From NCBI GenBank assembly GCA_014529385.2, contig CM043959.1:86525529-86589528 (forward strand): 64,000 bases of DNA, written 5' to 3'. The notes under the pieces are model-generated. The model saw only the letters and a list, made by a program, of their open reading frames with translations. It searched no databases and was not told the DNA's origin. Positions 24,697 through 34,939 of the stretch are shown here, piece by piece. The translations under genes were made by a program, and so were the position numbers. Position 1 is the first letter of the stretch, and each line of letters starts with the position of its first letter. Origin of the DNA: Adiantum capillus-veneris. Lineage: Eukaryota; Streptophyta; Polypodiopsida; Polypodiales; Pteridaceae.

Positions 24697-25637
24697 TGTG
24701 AACATCTAACCCTATGTGCATGTGGACAAGCTAACTCCTATTTCTAGGGCTTAGCACCCCTAGAGAGTGTTCTTGCACCCTTGTGAGTCTGTACGCAGGA
24801 CATGCATGCCCAGGCACTTAGATCAATTGCATACCCCCAAATCACTCCATGAGTGTTGATGATCATTGATTGATCTCTTCACAATTATACTTTTAAGAAA
24901 ATAAGTCCTTAATCCGCCAAGGGGTAGTTGATAAGTTCAGCTTCACAAGTTGGTTAAAATCACTATTGGACATGGTAGCCTATAATAGTCATCGCTAACT
25001 AATAATTTAAGCAATTTCCATGCAAAATTTAACCAAGGGTTATAAGTGAGTTTACTACCTCATTAAAGAGTGACATTTTAAGAAAACATGAGTTTTTAGT
25101 GGCATTGCCCGACCAAGCTTTAATTCCATATATAAGTGACCCTAGGGATCACTTCTCAAGCATAAGTCAATATCCTCAATACAAGCACCAACAAGTACCC
25201 ATAGGTGACAGTACCTCAGCATTCATAGCTTTTTTGCACCATCAGCCCATCGCCAACTTCGGCTGCAGAATCAGCCCAGCATTTTTCAGCCATCAGCCCT
25301 AGCCTCTCCGTACTGTCGCACATCCCGCAGTCATACTAGTGTTTTCAAATTCAGCCCTCAGATCAGCCAGCGTTTTTCAATTTTCAGCCCATCCTCGACA
25401 TGGGCCATAGCAAATCAGCCCATAGCTTCGTCGAGCTTGCAGATTCCACTCAACATCCTTGGCATTTTGCATTTTTATCCCTTAGACTCACAGATCAAAG
25501 CCTCTACCGCAAGATCCCATCAGCATCTCAGCATCTAGGACCATTGTATCAACATTTGTTCAATCTAAAGCAAATACCTCTCTAGGGATAGAAAGAAGGG
25601 ACCCTTGGAGAGGGGTTTGGGACCCCATCTAGTGTTA

Positions 25638-25696
<59 letters not shown>

Positions 25697-25925
25697 TTGC
25701 AACATCTCTCATGAAGTAAAAGGAACTCTCTCATGTAGTAAAAGGAACCTTGAGTACGCATTGAGCACTCATCCCGAGCAGTCCTCTCTCTCTAGTCTTT
25801 GCACATCTCTCATGAAGTAATAGAAACTCTCTCATTCAGTAAAAGAAACCTTGAGTATGCACTCAGCACTCATCCTGAGCATTCACCATAAATCACTTTC
25901 GCTCCACATTACACCTTCCCAGACC
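24697..25925 (+). mobile_element. LTR of family A, copy 1 (plus orientation)
   Basis: It begins GTGAACATCTAACCCTATGT, matching TGTCACGTGCACATCTAACC of the copy at 30790. It shares GTTCTTGCACCCTTGTGAG and CACTTAGATCAATTGCATA with the LTR at 36485. TATATAAGTGACC near 25130 is the likely TATA box. R/U5 contains repeated CAGC-TTTTTCAG motifs, a (CT)n run and GTAAAAGGAACCTTGAG-type units. The end (CTCCACATTACACC) parallels CTTCCACAACACCTTACA of the 36485 copy, but no primer site follows. Element D is inserted immediately after it. Confidence 0.7.
25641..25692. repeat. (CT)n microsatellite in LTR A copy 1
   Basis: About 52 bp of pure CT in the U5 part of the LTR, before the CTCATGAAGTAAAAGGAAC units. 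Confidence 0.97.
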
Positions 25926-25930
25926 ATCAT

Positions 25931-26615
25931 TGTCGCAAGACGGGCACCACGTGCCAATAGAAAAGGACAGACTGAGCAAACTTTTAGCACTTCAATAACA
26001 ACTGAATTGAGAGAGAGAGAGACAACACGCGCCACGGAGTGGCGGAATTCCACCCCAGAGAGTATTTGCCCCAAACCTTGGCACGCCTTTTGGTATTTCT
26101 TTATATGGCATCAACACAGTACAAGCCGGTACTCCAGACTCTGCACCTTCTCCGGGGAGCATGCCAGAGAAAAAGCTCATGGCCTCATATTTGAAGGCCG
26201 TAGGCCCCAAAAGCAGTTTACATGAAAAGCTTTCAAACTCAAAAGCTTCTGGTCCAAAAGCAATGCCAAAAACCTACCAGCGTAAATCACGGACGTCCTT
26301 ACAACTACCACGTCAGCAATCAGCACAAAACACAAAAATCCGTAAAGTTTGCCACATCATCATGTCAGCGCGATTTCCGGGTTTTTCCGTACAGTTGCCA
26401 CGTCATCCGTTGCTACGCAAGTCTTTTTGTGTGTGTGTGTGGGTCTTGCTTTATTTTAATCCTTTATGTCACTTGGGCCCCATCGGATGGGGTCCCATAA
26501 GTTGGTAGGACTTCTTCTTCTGTTGCTTGTTCTTCTTAGGGTTTAGGCCCCTCAACCGTAATCTGAAGGTTGGCTATGCTCGTTTATTGACTTGACACGT
26601 CAGCAGTTTGTGACA
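25931..26615 (-). repeat. 3' LTR of element D
   Basis: 685 bp. The minus strand starts TGTCACAAACTGCTGACGTG after the purine tract AAGGGGGGA and ends TCTTGCGACA. Near 26092-26105 the plus strand reads TTTCTTTATATGGC, so a TATA-like element may lie there on one of the strands. It matches the 5' LTR over its whole length apart from the insertion in that copy. Confidence 0.9.
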
Positions 26616-27098
26616 TCCCCCCTTCTTGAAAGAGAGTAATCGTCCGCGATTACAGTATATCTACAAAACAACTCAAGTTAGCTTTTTAAAAAATTCCGAG
26701 GAACAATCGGTTTGCTATTTTTTTGTTAAGGAGTTGGCTTCTCCTTTCGGCTCTTTTGATCAAGGAGTTGGCTTCTCCTTTCGTCCAGTTGGGAACTCTT
26801 GATATACTGGTGTAGTAAAATTAGCCATCACACCCAAATCGCACTCATCTTCCATGAGTATCTTGATGCACTAAAATTACATACCCAGGCAATCTCATCC
26901 AGTTAGGAATATTCAGTAACTGGCACATCACAATGCAACACAAATGCTTACATATGCATGTTACAAGACACAACAAGCAGCGTCGTTGAGCACTCCCCCG
27001 AGACAAACGGTCTGCGGTATAAAGCTACTCAACGACTACCTCGTCACTCCCCCCGCAAATAACCTAAAAAGGTCCAAGCCATGAGCTCAGAGGATTGT

Positions 27099-27313
27099 AC
27101 AACCAAACGCTCCCCAGACTGCAGTCTACGTCGCTTGGAGGTTCAAGCCTACAACCAAACGCTCCCCAAGCATCGGCCTACGTCGTTCGAAGGTTTTCTA
27201 GCATACAACGGAACGCTCCCAAGACATCGGCATGTGTCGTTCCGAGGTTTTCAAACACACATCGAAACGCTCCCCAGGCATCGGCCTACGTCGTTTCGAG
27301 GTTCAAACAATAC
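27099..27313. repeat. Tandem array of about 53 bp, four units, in the 3' internal region of D
   Basis: Each unit has the form ACCAAACGCTCCCCA..CATCGGCCTACGTCGTTCGAGGTT. Units begin near 27101, 27153, 27207 and 27261, so the period is 52-54 bp. They differ by about 10-15% between units. Two plus-strand frames read through it with repeated ETLPRHRPTSF-like residues, but nothing suggests translation. Confidence 0.85.
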
Positions 27314-27556
27314 CAAAACAGTATTTCTCACTTCTCCACCCGGGATTAAAATCACCAATCATTGAAACCAATATTTAAAACCAAAGTCAAACAATTCAAA
27401 TCGGCACCAAGACAAGTTTAAAACAAATAGCATCCATTTCAAACAATACTTTCTCAAACAATGTTCAAAAGTATACTAGAGAGGTCGTTCAAAGCTTTGT
27501 TCGAACAAGCGAACTTTGAGGACAATTGGCTTGCCCTTCTGCATCACGGTGATGGT

Positions 27557-27844
27557 TCAGTCCCCTACCTGGAGAGTTGCATCATTCTTGTCATGCCAGG
27601 GCATGCCCAAGAGAACGTCGCAATTGCCCAGCTTCATAATGTGGAAATCGGCTTTTCCATGATAATCTTGTATAATCGCTGGAAGGGCACCAATGAGCAG
27701 TACCACTTTCTGAGTTTGCTCCGTGGCTAGCTCAGCTTCAATTTCTCCACCCTCTGCATAATAATCAAAGTGCATCTGCTTCAAGAATTCTCGATGGATG
27801 AATTTCTCCATAGCTCCGGGATCAAAATAAATAAGGGCTTTCAA
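27557..27844 (-). pseudogene. Retropepsin-like protease of element D
   Basis: The 95-aa frame carries ALIYFDPGAMEKFIHREFLKQ and ends LGNCDVLLGMPWHDKNDATL. This is the gypsy protease fold: catalytic Asp motif near residue 8, and the (V/I)LGMPW flap-end signature followed by HD. The active-site triad reads Asp-Pro-Gly instead of Asp-Ser/Thr-Gly, which probably harms activity. A TGA at 27840 and frame breaks separate it from Gag. It would have released Gag products. Confidence 0.75.
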
Positions 27845-29042
27845 GCCGTTGACTTTTCCATAAGCTTTGCATAATTCGTTAAAATTCTCGGATGTATACC
27901 ATAAATATCGGATACTGGTCCAATAGCAGGTCTAGCCCTCTTGGCCGAAGCTGGCCCCGGGGATCTGTCTGACGTGGGAGCAGAAGGTTGCACTGAGGAC
28001 ATCGAGGCTCGCTCAGGACATGTATTGAACATATGCCCTGTTTGGAAACATTCGAAGCATCAGCCTTCTTGTAACAAGGCGTCTCATTGACGATGTGTCA
28101 GACGAGGCCGTTGAGGTTGGTTTTCACGGGATTCCCGAGAATTTGTTCGTTGTTGCCAGGAGTTCTGGTTAGTGGCCGGAGGTTCTTCTGTGGTAAAGTC
28201 CAACTTTCCCTTCATGAGCTTGTAGCCGACTGCGGCATGGTCCATAAGCTCTTGCATGGTACTTGCTTAGAGAGACAATATTCCTGCAATGGTGATGGTA
28301 GTCCAATGGTGTGGCGCTCGCACTTGTCCTCCAAGGAAATGAACTTAAAGAAGGACACCGGAAGGTACACGTCGAGAAACCTTTGGTTATAGTCGTCCAT
28401 GGTTTCGGTGGCAAGCATTTTCAAGTTGCCCCACTCTGCCAAAATCCGGACTTTAAACATCGAAGTCATGTAACTACGTGCAAAAACTATCTTGAAAGCT
28501 TGCCAGGTCCTTGGAGCATGCGGTTGTGTCGCGATTGAACTCCACCATTGCATACCATTATCTTTAAGAAATCCCGCTACTCGAGAAATCTTGGATTCTT
28601 CTGTATAGTTCCCCAAAGCATAGATGTTGTCGAATTGCTGTAGGAACTGCAATGCTTTCTTGCGATCTTTCACGCCGGAAAAGGTGTAAAATTTGACTAT
28701 CGTGCCGCCATCTTTGAAATCTTTGGGTTGGTTAGGTGCATATCCATATGGGCTCCAACCATTGTAGCCTGGTGACGGTGGTGGTGGTGGAGGTGGGGGC
28801 AATGGCGGTGGCGAAGGCGGTTGCACTGGAACGGCTGAGAAGGTTGCCAGTTGGAAGCTCTCGTACTTTCTGGTGCCGGAGGAGGAGGTACCACCTGGGG
28901 CATCAGAGGGGGTAATATGTTGTTCAAAAATTGTTGAAAACTTTGCACCATCGGAAGATTCTGCTGAGGAGTGCCGCAAAAGAATGTCATGAAGCTCGTC
29001 GAGCAGAAACTGCAAATATTTTGTTGAATCCATGAATTCCAT
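27845..29042 (-). pseudogene. Gag polyprotein of element D with zinc knuckle
   Basis: The main frame, 29042-28212, gives 276 aa. It has an N-terminal region, a Pro-rich run (about residues 72-91), then a Retrotrans_gag-like capsid domain with DRKKALQFLQQFDNIYALGN, SKISRVAGFLKDNGMQWW and WQAFKIVFARSY. A frameshift near 28250 moves the reading to another frame (ELMDHAAVGYKLMKGKLDF). The zinc knuckle CFECFQTGHMFNTC is intact at 28018-28059 in the frame of 28032-27841. Gag would form the particle that packages the RNA. Two or more shifts mean this copy makes no full-length Gag unless a shift is programmed. Confidence 0.85.
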
Positions 29043-29245
29043 GTCTTGGGTTCTTTATGGCTTATGCCCTGTAAGACAGAGCGAAGACGGGAGCGCGCCC
29101 TATGCGCGATGAAGTAAGGGTGGAAGTGACTAGTAAGTCTGGGGTCGGGACCCAAAGATACTAATAATAATTTCCAATAGTCTCTAGTTTGCTATGTCTG
29201 CTCTTTTATAGGACCGGTATGCTTTCGAAAAAGCACACGCCTAAT

Positions 29246-29258
29246 GCTCGGATACCAC
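29246..29258 (-). promoter_or_regulatory. Primer-binding site of element D
   Basis: The minus strand reads GTGGTATCCGAGC right after the CA end of the 5' LTR. It differs by one base from the initiator-tRNA-Met complement TGGTATCAGAGC. Confidence 0.8.
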
Positions 29259-29332
29259 TGTCACAAGACGGACACCACGCGCCAATAGAAAAGAACAGAC
29301 TGAGCAAACTTTTAGCACTTCAATAACAACTG

Positions 29333-29371
<39 letters not shown>

Positions 29372-30644
29372 GACACGTGATACGGAGTGGCGGAATTCCA
29401 CCCCAGAGAGTATTGGCCCCAAACCTTGGCGCCCCATTCGGTATTTCTTTATATTGCATCAACACAGTACAAGCCGGTACTCCAGACTCTACACCTTCTC
29501 CAAGAAGCATGCCATAGAATGAGCCCCATGGCCTCATATTTAAAGGCCTTAGGCCCCAAAAGCAATTTACATGAAAAGCCTTCAAACTCAAAAGCTTCTG
29601 GTCTAAAAGCAATGCCAAAAAGCTGCCAGCGTAAATCACGGAATTCCGTTCAATTGCCATAGTCACATGGGGACGGGCACGGATCTCGAGGACGTGACGG
29701 GTCCCGTGGATGGAGACGTGGCAAAACACTTGTTCATTCCACCATGCCCTGTGAAGTTGGGGGAGGAAGGGGGTTGAGAAGCCATGGCGGGGCAGAAGGG
29801 AGGAGAAGGAGAAGGGCTTAGAGAAGCTCCGGATCCATCTTGAGATGCCATAGATATCACATAAAAATAAAAATGGAAGCTCGGAGATCCGAAGAGAAGG
29901 AGAGAGGGGTAGGCTTCAAGGCTCCAAAGTCTCGACTTAGAGAGGAGAGATGGGAAAGAGAGAGGGGAAGGAGAGACTCGAGAGGGGAGGGCAAGGCTCA
30001 AGGCTCAAGAGTCAAGCTTGAAGCCCTTGGGTATGTAGTATGTAGTATGAGGCCTTAGCAAGTCAGCTTGAAAATGTTGTCCTCCTTGGGCCTATTATAT
30101 AGCAAGACCCCCCTAGTGAAACGGCCACAAAACGGCTCCATTTTTTACTTTTGAAATTTGAAAAAGCCCACTTGGCGCCCTCTGCCCACGTCCCATTCGC
30201 ACCCATCACAAGGGACGCATGTCCCGGGACGCGCGCCCATGTAAGAGACGTTTGAGCGTCTCATTCCCGCGTCTCGTCCCCCGTCCCACGTCACGTCACC
30301 GCTGTAAAAGCCCCCGTCCCCAGGTCCCCTATTTCTATGACGTCAGCAATCAGCGCAAAGCGCGGAAATCCGTACAATCTGCCACATCATCATGTCAGCG
30401 CAATTTCCGGGGGGGTTTTCGAACAACTGCCACGTCATCAACTGCTACGCAAGTCTTTTAGTGTGTGTGTGGGTCTTGCTTTATTTTAATCCTTTATGTC
30501 ACTTGAGCCCCATCGGACGGGGTCCCATAAGTTGGTAAGACTTTTTCTTTTGTTGCTTCTTCTTCTTAGGGTTTAGGCCCCTCGGCCGTGATCTGAAGGT
30601 TTGCTTTGCTCTTTACTGACTTGACACGTCAACAGTTTGTGACA
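29259..30644 (-). repeat. 5' LTR of element D, enlarged by an insertion
   Basis: Both ends match the 3' LTR (TGTCACAAGACGG... and ...CAGTTTGTGACA on the plus strand). It is 1386 bp, against 685 bp for the 3' LTR. The surplus is a single foreign segment at 29658-30339. A (GA)n run at 29337-29371 is longer than its counterpart in the 3' LTR (around 26010), which shows microsatellite expansion after insertion. Confidence 0.9.
29658..30339. mobile_element. MITE-like insertion inside the 5' LTR of D
   Basis: This 682-bp segment is absent from the sister LTR. Its ends are CATAG and CTATG, and GGGGACGGG lies just inside both ends in inverted orientation. The subterminal parts repeat GACGTGACG and GGGAC motifs, also inverted. 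It is GC-rich at the ends and purine-rich in the middle, with no transposase. The short frames at 29663-30058 are low-complexity. Family unknown; target duplication not clear. Confidence 0.7.
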
Positions 30645-30649
30645 ATCAT

Positions 30650-30789
30650 ACAAGCTTAACTCATAATTTGTTTTAAAATGATAAACTAAGAAAGGCAGTT
30701 GTCACGTGCACATCTAACCCTATGTGGATGTGAGCTTAACTCATAAAAAGCAGTTTTTTGTTGTAAAATGATAAACTAAGAAAGGCAGT
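30650..30789. repeat. 90-bp direct duplication at the start of LTR A copy 2
   Basis: AAAATGATAAACTAAGAAAGGCAG followed by TTGTCACGTGCACATCTAACC occurs at 30675 and again at 30765, an offset of 90 bp. The first copy stops after about 35 bp of LTR sequence. The LTR start is thus present twice. Confidence 0.85.
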
Positions 30790-31380
30790 TGTCACGTGCA
30801 CATCTAACCCTATGTGCATGTGGACAAGCAGTAACTCCTATTTCTAGGGTTTAGGAAAGCCTAGGAAGTGTTCTGGCACCCTTGTGATCTTGTACGTAAG
30901 ACTTGCATGTCCAAGCACTTTAGATTAGTTGCATACCCTTTAATTGCACATTAGCATAGCCAATATCTGCTACGTGTGGCATCGGGGAGTGTTCCCTACA
31001 GTTGCATTAGTACCCAACCTAGGGAAGCACCTCTGATAAGTGAGTTTATTAACTTATTATAAACGACATTTTTAGAAATCATATTATTTTTATTGGCATT
31101 GCTCGACCCAGCTTTAATCCCATATATAAGCGACCCTAGGGGTCACTTCTCAAGCATAAGTCAATACCCACACCAAGTACCCACAGTTTTTGCACCAGAT
31201 CAGGCCATCACCACTAGCGTTTTCAATTTTCAGCCACAAGCTCACCATACCATCGCAAACCCAGCCATCAGTACCAACGTTTTTAGTTTTCAGCCTAAGA
31301 TAGCAGATCAGCCAGCGTTTTCAGATTCAACCCTCAGATCGCGTACCTTGCATCAAATGCACAAGAGGGAATGCAAGAAC
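30790..31380 (+). mobile_element. LTR of family A, copy 2 (plus orientation, 3'-truncated)
   Basis: It starts TGTCACGTGCACATCTAACC and parallels copy 1, with CATATATAAGCGACCCTAGG near 31121 (TATA box) and CACTTCTCAAGCATAAGTCA. The U5 part with CAGCGTTTTCAG-type motifs is present, but the LTR end and primer site are not. It stops where a gypsy RNase H fragment begins. Confidence 0.7.
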
Positions 31381-31389
31381 GGCTAATGG

Positions 31390-31494
31390 GTCAACTACGA
31401 TGTGGTTCTAATGTTTTGTAGGGGATAAAACACACAATCAAGTAGCATCTCTCAATACATAGTCAGATAGAATCGGTCATTGCACCATAAGGAA
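31390..31494 (+). pseudogene. Gypsy RNase H fragment K, part 1
   Basis: The translated text is GDKTHNQVASLN, a stop, SDRIGHCTIRN, which aligns with the gypsy pattern in which an Ala-Ser-Arg-x-Leu-Asn segment precedes Asn-Tyr-x-Thr-Ile and Lys-Glu-Leu-Leu. The continuation is on the other side of element B at 34945. It is decayed by stops and small indels. Confidence 0.55.
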
Positions 31495-31499
31495 CTTCT

Positions 31500-31910
31500 C
31501 GTGAGAGTGCGCGTGAGAGAGAGAGAGAGAGAGAGAGTAGACCACAAACGTATGATTTGGTGAAGAGGGGGCGATCAGTCCCCCCATGACTACCATGAGC
31601 AGAAGACCCTGTCAATACATCAGATGATCTCTGTATGATAAGATGTGGAAGTGGGTACCTCCCTGGCCCCATATATAGGTGCCCAAGGGGAGGTAGGCCA
31701 AGGCCTGATAAAAATTCCCCCACGACCCAACAAGAAAATGATATATGGAATATATGAGGGCGCCCGGACAAAGGTGGACGGCCCGCCCAGAAGTGGGCGA
31801 TCGGACAGTGCAATCTAAATGCATATGCAAAGGATGGCCAATTCGGAGGCACACTAGCCGTACATGCATGCCCTAGACCTGTGAAGCAGCAGAGTGGTGT
31901 AAGTCTAACA
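31500..31910 (-). repeat. 3' LTR of element B
   Basis: On the minus strand it runs TGTTAGACTTACACCACTCTGC ... GCGCACTCTCACG. The final base of the CA end has changed (the plus strand starts CG instead of TG), but the target duplication fixes the border. ATATATAGGTGCCC at 31671 marks the TATA region, and a (GA)n run lies at 31515-31537. Confidence 0.88.
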
Positions 31911-32680
31911 CCCCCTCTCAGCACCGGATGCTAAACAAATTGTATGAAGCCGAAGATGTGAGGCAAATGATGAAGATGTCTGCTGCGATGTCCACTGAAG
32001 GACAATACTCCGGCGAACTCCGTGACTGTAGCAGCGATCTTGGGTATCCCAACCTCCGAGAGATCTCCATGGTAAAGTGCAATCATGAGCAGTGTAGCAA
32101 ACTGTTGTACTCCACCGATACAAGGTGAAGATACTGCATGAAGGTCCCGAACTGAGTGTCAAAACAACTCCTTGTCGTGAAAGAAGTGCCAATAGACCTG
32201 CAAGTGTCCTGCCCAATAGGATTTGTGGTGTCTGTAGTCAAACCGTCTGGAGAAAATGGAGAAGCCTAGGAACCATGCCCTAGACCTGTGAAGCAGCAGA
32301 GTGGTGTAAGATTAACACCCCCTCTCAACACCAGATGCTGAATTAACTGTATGAAGCCGAAGATGTGAGGCAAACGATGAAGATGTCTACTGCGATGTCC
32401 ACTGAAGGACAATACTCCGGCGAACTCCATGAGTGTAGCAGCAGTCTGGGGTGTCCCAACCTCCGAGAGGTCTCCTTGGTAAAGTGTCGTCACAAGCGGT
32501 GTAGCAAACTGCTGTACTCCGCCAATACAGGGTGAAGATACTGCATGAAGGTCTCGAACTGAGTGTGAAAATAACCCCTTGTCGTGAAAGACGTGCAAAT
32601 AGACCTGCAAGTGTCCTGCACAATAGTCAAACCGTCTAGAGAAAATGGAGAAGCCTAGGAACCGTCATGAGAATGGCCAG
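31870..32680. repeat. 407-bp tandem duplication spanning the LTR/purine-tract border of B
   Basis: GCCCTAGACCTGTGAAGCAG recurs at 31870 and 32277, and homology continues for about 400 bp in each unit. Each unit contains the last 40 bp of LTR sequence, the purine tract, and about 360 bp of internal region. The element therefore shows two copies of the LTR-edge-plus-polypurine-tract junction. Confidence 0.9.
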
Positions 32681-34495
32681 AAGCCTATCAATGCATGAAC
32701 CTGTAACCCAGTGTGGCCAGGTGGCTAAGCTATGTAAAACTCCAGGAAGGCCAGATGTAGCAATCTGCGTCGTAAACGTCCTCCGAAACAAGGAAAGCTA
32801 GACTAATCAGTCTGCATTGTAGAAGGTACCGTAAGCTGCAACAATCACCAGGAGACCGCACGGACGACCACCAGATGGTGTCCTATCAGTAGGTAGGGTA
32901 ATCCAAGATGAGGGGAAAGCGAGACTCAACAGTCCGCACTATGAAGGGCCTCTGAGAAGAGGTGTGGTCAGACCAAGTTGTCTACACAGTAATCATCCTG
33001 TATGAAGAAGGGAAGCCAGACTGAGCAGTCTGCGCTGTGAATAACCTCTGAGAAGAGGAAAGGCCAAACCAATCTATCTGTGCCGTCTTGCCTGTATCTC
33101 TTGCCTCCAATCCTCTGGTGTCAACCAAAACATAATCCACGCCAACAACGCCATCAAATCGCAACTCGGTGTGGCTCTCAATGTGAATGAGCTGGGAGTG
33201 GCCTACTGCCCAGGTCGGGGGATAAGTCTACTGTAAGGTTACCAAGGGTGAGTGTAAGCAACTCTGAAGGTAGCAAACCGAATGATCAGGAGTATAGAAG
33301 AGCAACTGCACTACCATCCAAGCCAGCTCCGGGTGACTCCGAATGTAGTCGCGTAATGATGCCTAATCTCCCACATCTTGCATGTAAACTCTCGAAGAGA
33401 GTCCAAAGCACTGAGGTCCCACTCCAGTCTCTAGATCCAAGCAATGAATTTGTCCAAGAAGAGATCCAAGATCCTCTCCCTAAGTCCATCTAGATGCTCC
33501 TCTGTAAGCAAGTGATCTGACGTGTCAAGGTCAAGTGGTAAGTGTCTATCCACCAAAGGTGGTGGTGTCTTCTACGGGAATGTCGAAATCCCATATGCCA
33601 TGAGCATGGCCCTTTGATCAGTGTATAGGTGTGTCTATAGCAAATCACAAGTCATCACCCCTTCTGGAGTGCGCAACCGCCGAATGATGGCTGGAATGAA
33701 TGGATCTCCCAAGGATCGTACGCCCGTAAATGATCAAGCCATGTCGAAGATACCGTGTACTACAGCAGTCACTGAGAGACCGCACGGACCACCACCGGAT
33801 GGTGTCCTGGCAAGAGGTAACTTCATCCTCTGTGAAAAACACAAGCCATGTGGCTGCTGTCCACCCAAAAACGCAACTGCGAGGTGATGAAAACGCTGCT
33901 GTCCAGAGATTTTCAGCGTGCTCATACGCTCCCGGAATGATCCGGAGCGGTGCAGAGGGTGTGGGGAGGGCAAGGAATCAATGTAGCAGCCCCAGCTGGG
34001 CTGAAAACACAGAAAACACAGCAGGTGTATGGCTGAAATCTGTAGATCTGAAGAGGAATCGGACCGGCAATGCACCGGATGCAAGGCTATGTGTTGTAGG
34101 CAAGATCCAGGTGGGCAAAGCTGAGCGCTGTCCCCTCTGCTGCAAAAACGCAGCAGCTGCCCAAAAACGCAGAAAGGTGTAAACACACAAGCTGTCCAAA
34201 AACGCAATTGGATCTGAGAGTTTTCCAGCGACAGAAATGTCCAGAAAGGTAGTGCTGGCAGCATGATGCAAAAGCGCTAGGCCTGATCTGCAAAAAACGC
34301 AGGTATGGCGGAACATCCGTCGCGATAGATGTTGTCCGCATGATGGCGCCACCCTGTTTGTGCAAAGATCGCTTGCTGATCTGGTGGTTATTGCAAAAAA
34401 TGCTAGTTGTTGCTGATCTTGGGAGAAGTTCTTGATGCAATGTAGCGCCTTGGAACAGGCACAGCCTCAAGCTACCGATACCATGTGATGCCTAG
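32681..34495. other. Internal region of element B, no coding sequence recognised
   Basis: Many short frames overlap but none has a known domain. 33830-34410 is rich in AAAAACGC and GTTTTCAGC-type motifs also seen in other families' LTRs and leaders. GACCGCACGGAC(C/G)ACCACC(A/G)G occurs at about 32854 and 33778, another internal direct repeat. Confidence 0.6.
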
Positions 34496-34507
34496 GCTCT
34501 GATACTA
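34496..34507 (-). promoter_or_regulatory. Primer-binding site of element B
   Basis: The minus strand after the LTR end reads ATAGTATCAGAGCC, with one mismatch to TGGTATCAGAGC. A second, similar ACATGGTATCGG lies about 25 bp further inside. Confidence 0.7.
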
Positions 34508-34523
34508 TGTGAGAGTGCACATG

Positions 34524-34588
<65 letters not shown>

Positions 34589-34939
34589 ACAAACGCAAGA
34601 TATGGTGAAGAGGGGGCGATCAGCCCCCCATGACTACCATGAAAAGAAGACCCTGTCAATACATCAGATGATCTTTGTATGATGAGATATGGAAGTGGGT
34701 ACCCCCCTGGCTCCATATATAGGTGCCCAAGGGGAGGTAGGGCAAGGTCTAATCAAAATCCCCCACGACCTAACAAGAAAATGATATATGGAGATATATG
34801 AGGGCACCCGGACAAAGTTGGCCGCGCACCCGGACAGTGCAGTCTAAATGCATATGCAAAGGTGGCCAGCCCACAGGCACACTAGCCGTACATGCATGCC
34901 CTAGACCTGTGAAGCAGCAGAGTGGTGTAAGTCTTAACA
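34508..34939 (-). repeat. 5' LTR of element B
   Basis: 432 bp. The minus strand starts TGTTAAGACTTACACCACTC and ends GCACTCTCACA. The TATA region is CCATATATAGGTGCCC near 34713. The (GA)n run at 34528-34586 is more than twice as long as in the 3' LTR. Confidence 0.9.

Larger units (their letters stand above)
25926..30649 (-). mobile_element. Element D: non-autonomous gypsy-type LTR retrotransposon with Gag and protease only
   Basis: Two LTRs (25931-26615 and 29259-30644) are flanked by a perfect 5-bp target duplication, ATCAT, at 25926-25930 and 30645-30649. Both LTRs have TGTC(A/G)C...GTGACA ends. The minus strand carries, in order, a 5' LTR, a primer site, Gag, protease, a non-coding region and a polypurine tract (26616-26628). 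The internal region is only about 2.6 kb. No reverse transcriptase, RNase H or integrase was found in any frame. This resembles the TR-GAG class of non-autonomous elements, here with protease added, so it would depend on a related element for enzymes. The 5' LTR holds a 682-bp insertion. Confidence 0.9.

Noticed and set aside
27099-27313. CRISPR-like array
   Set aside because: The whole 53-bp unit repeats with divergence and there are no unique spacers. It lies in a plant retrotransposon.
29663-30058. Frames of 72-112 aa in the MITE-like insert
   Set aside because: Low-complexity Arg/Glu or Ser/Pro runs from purine-rich DNA; no transposase motif.
33730-34264. Overlapping frames of 120-176 aa on both strands inside element B
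   Set aside because: They overlap each other in several frames, resemble no domain, and are rich in motifs repeated in LTRs.
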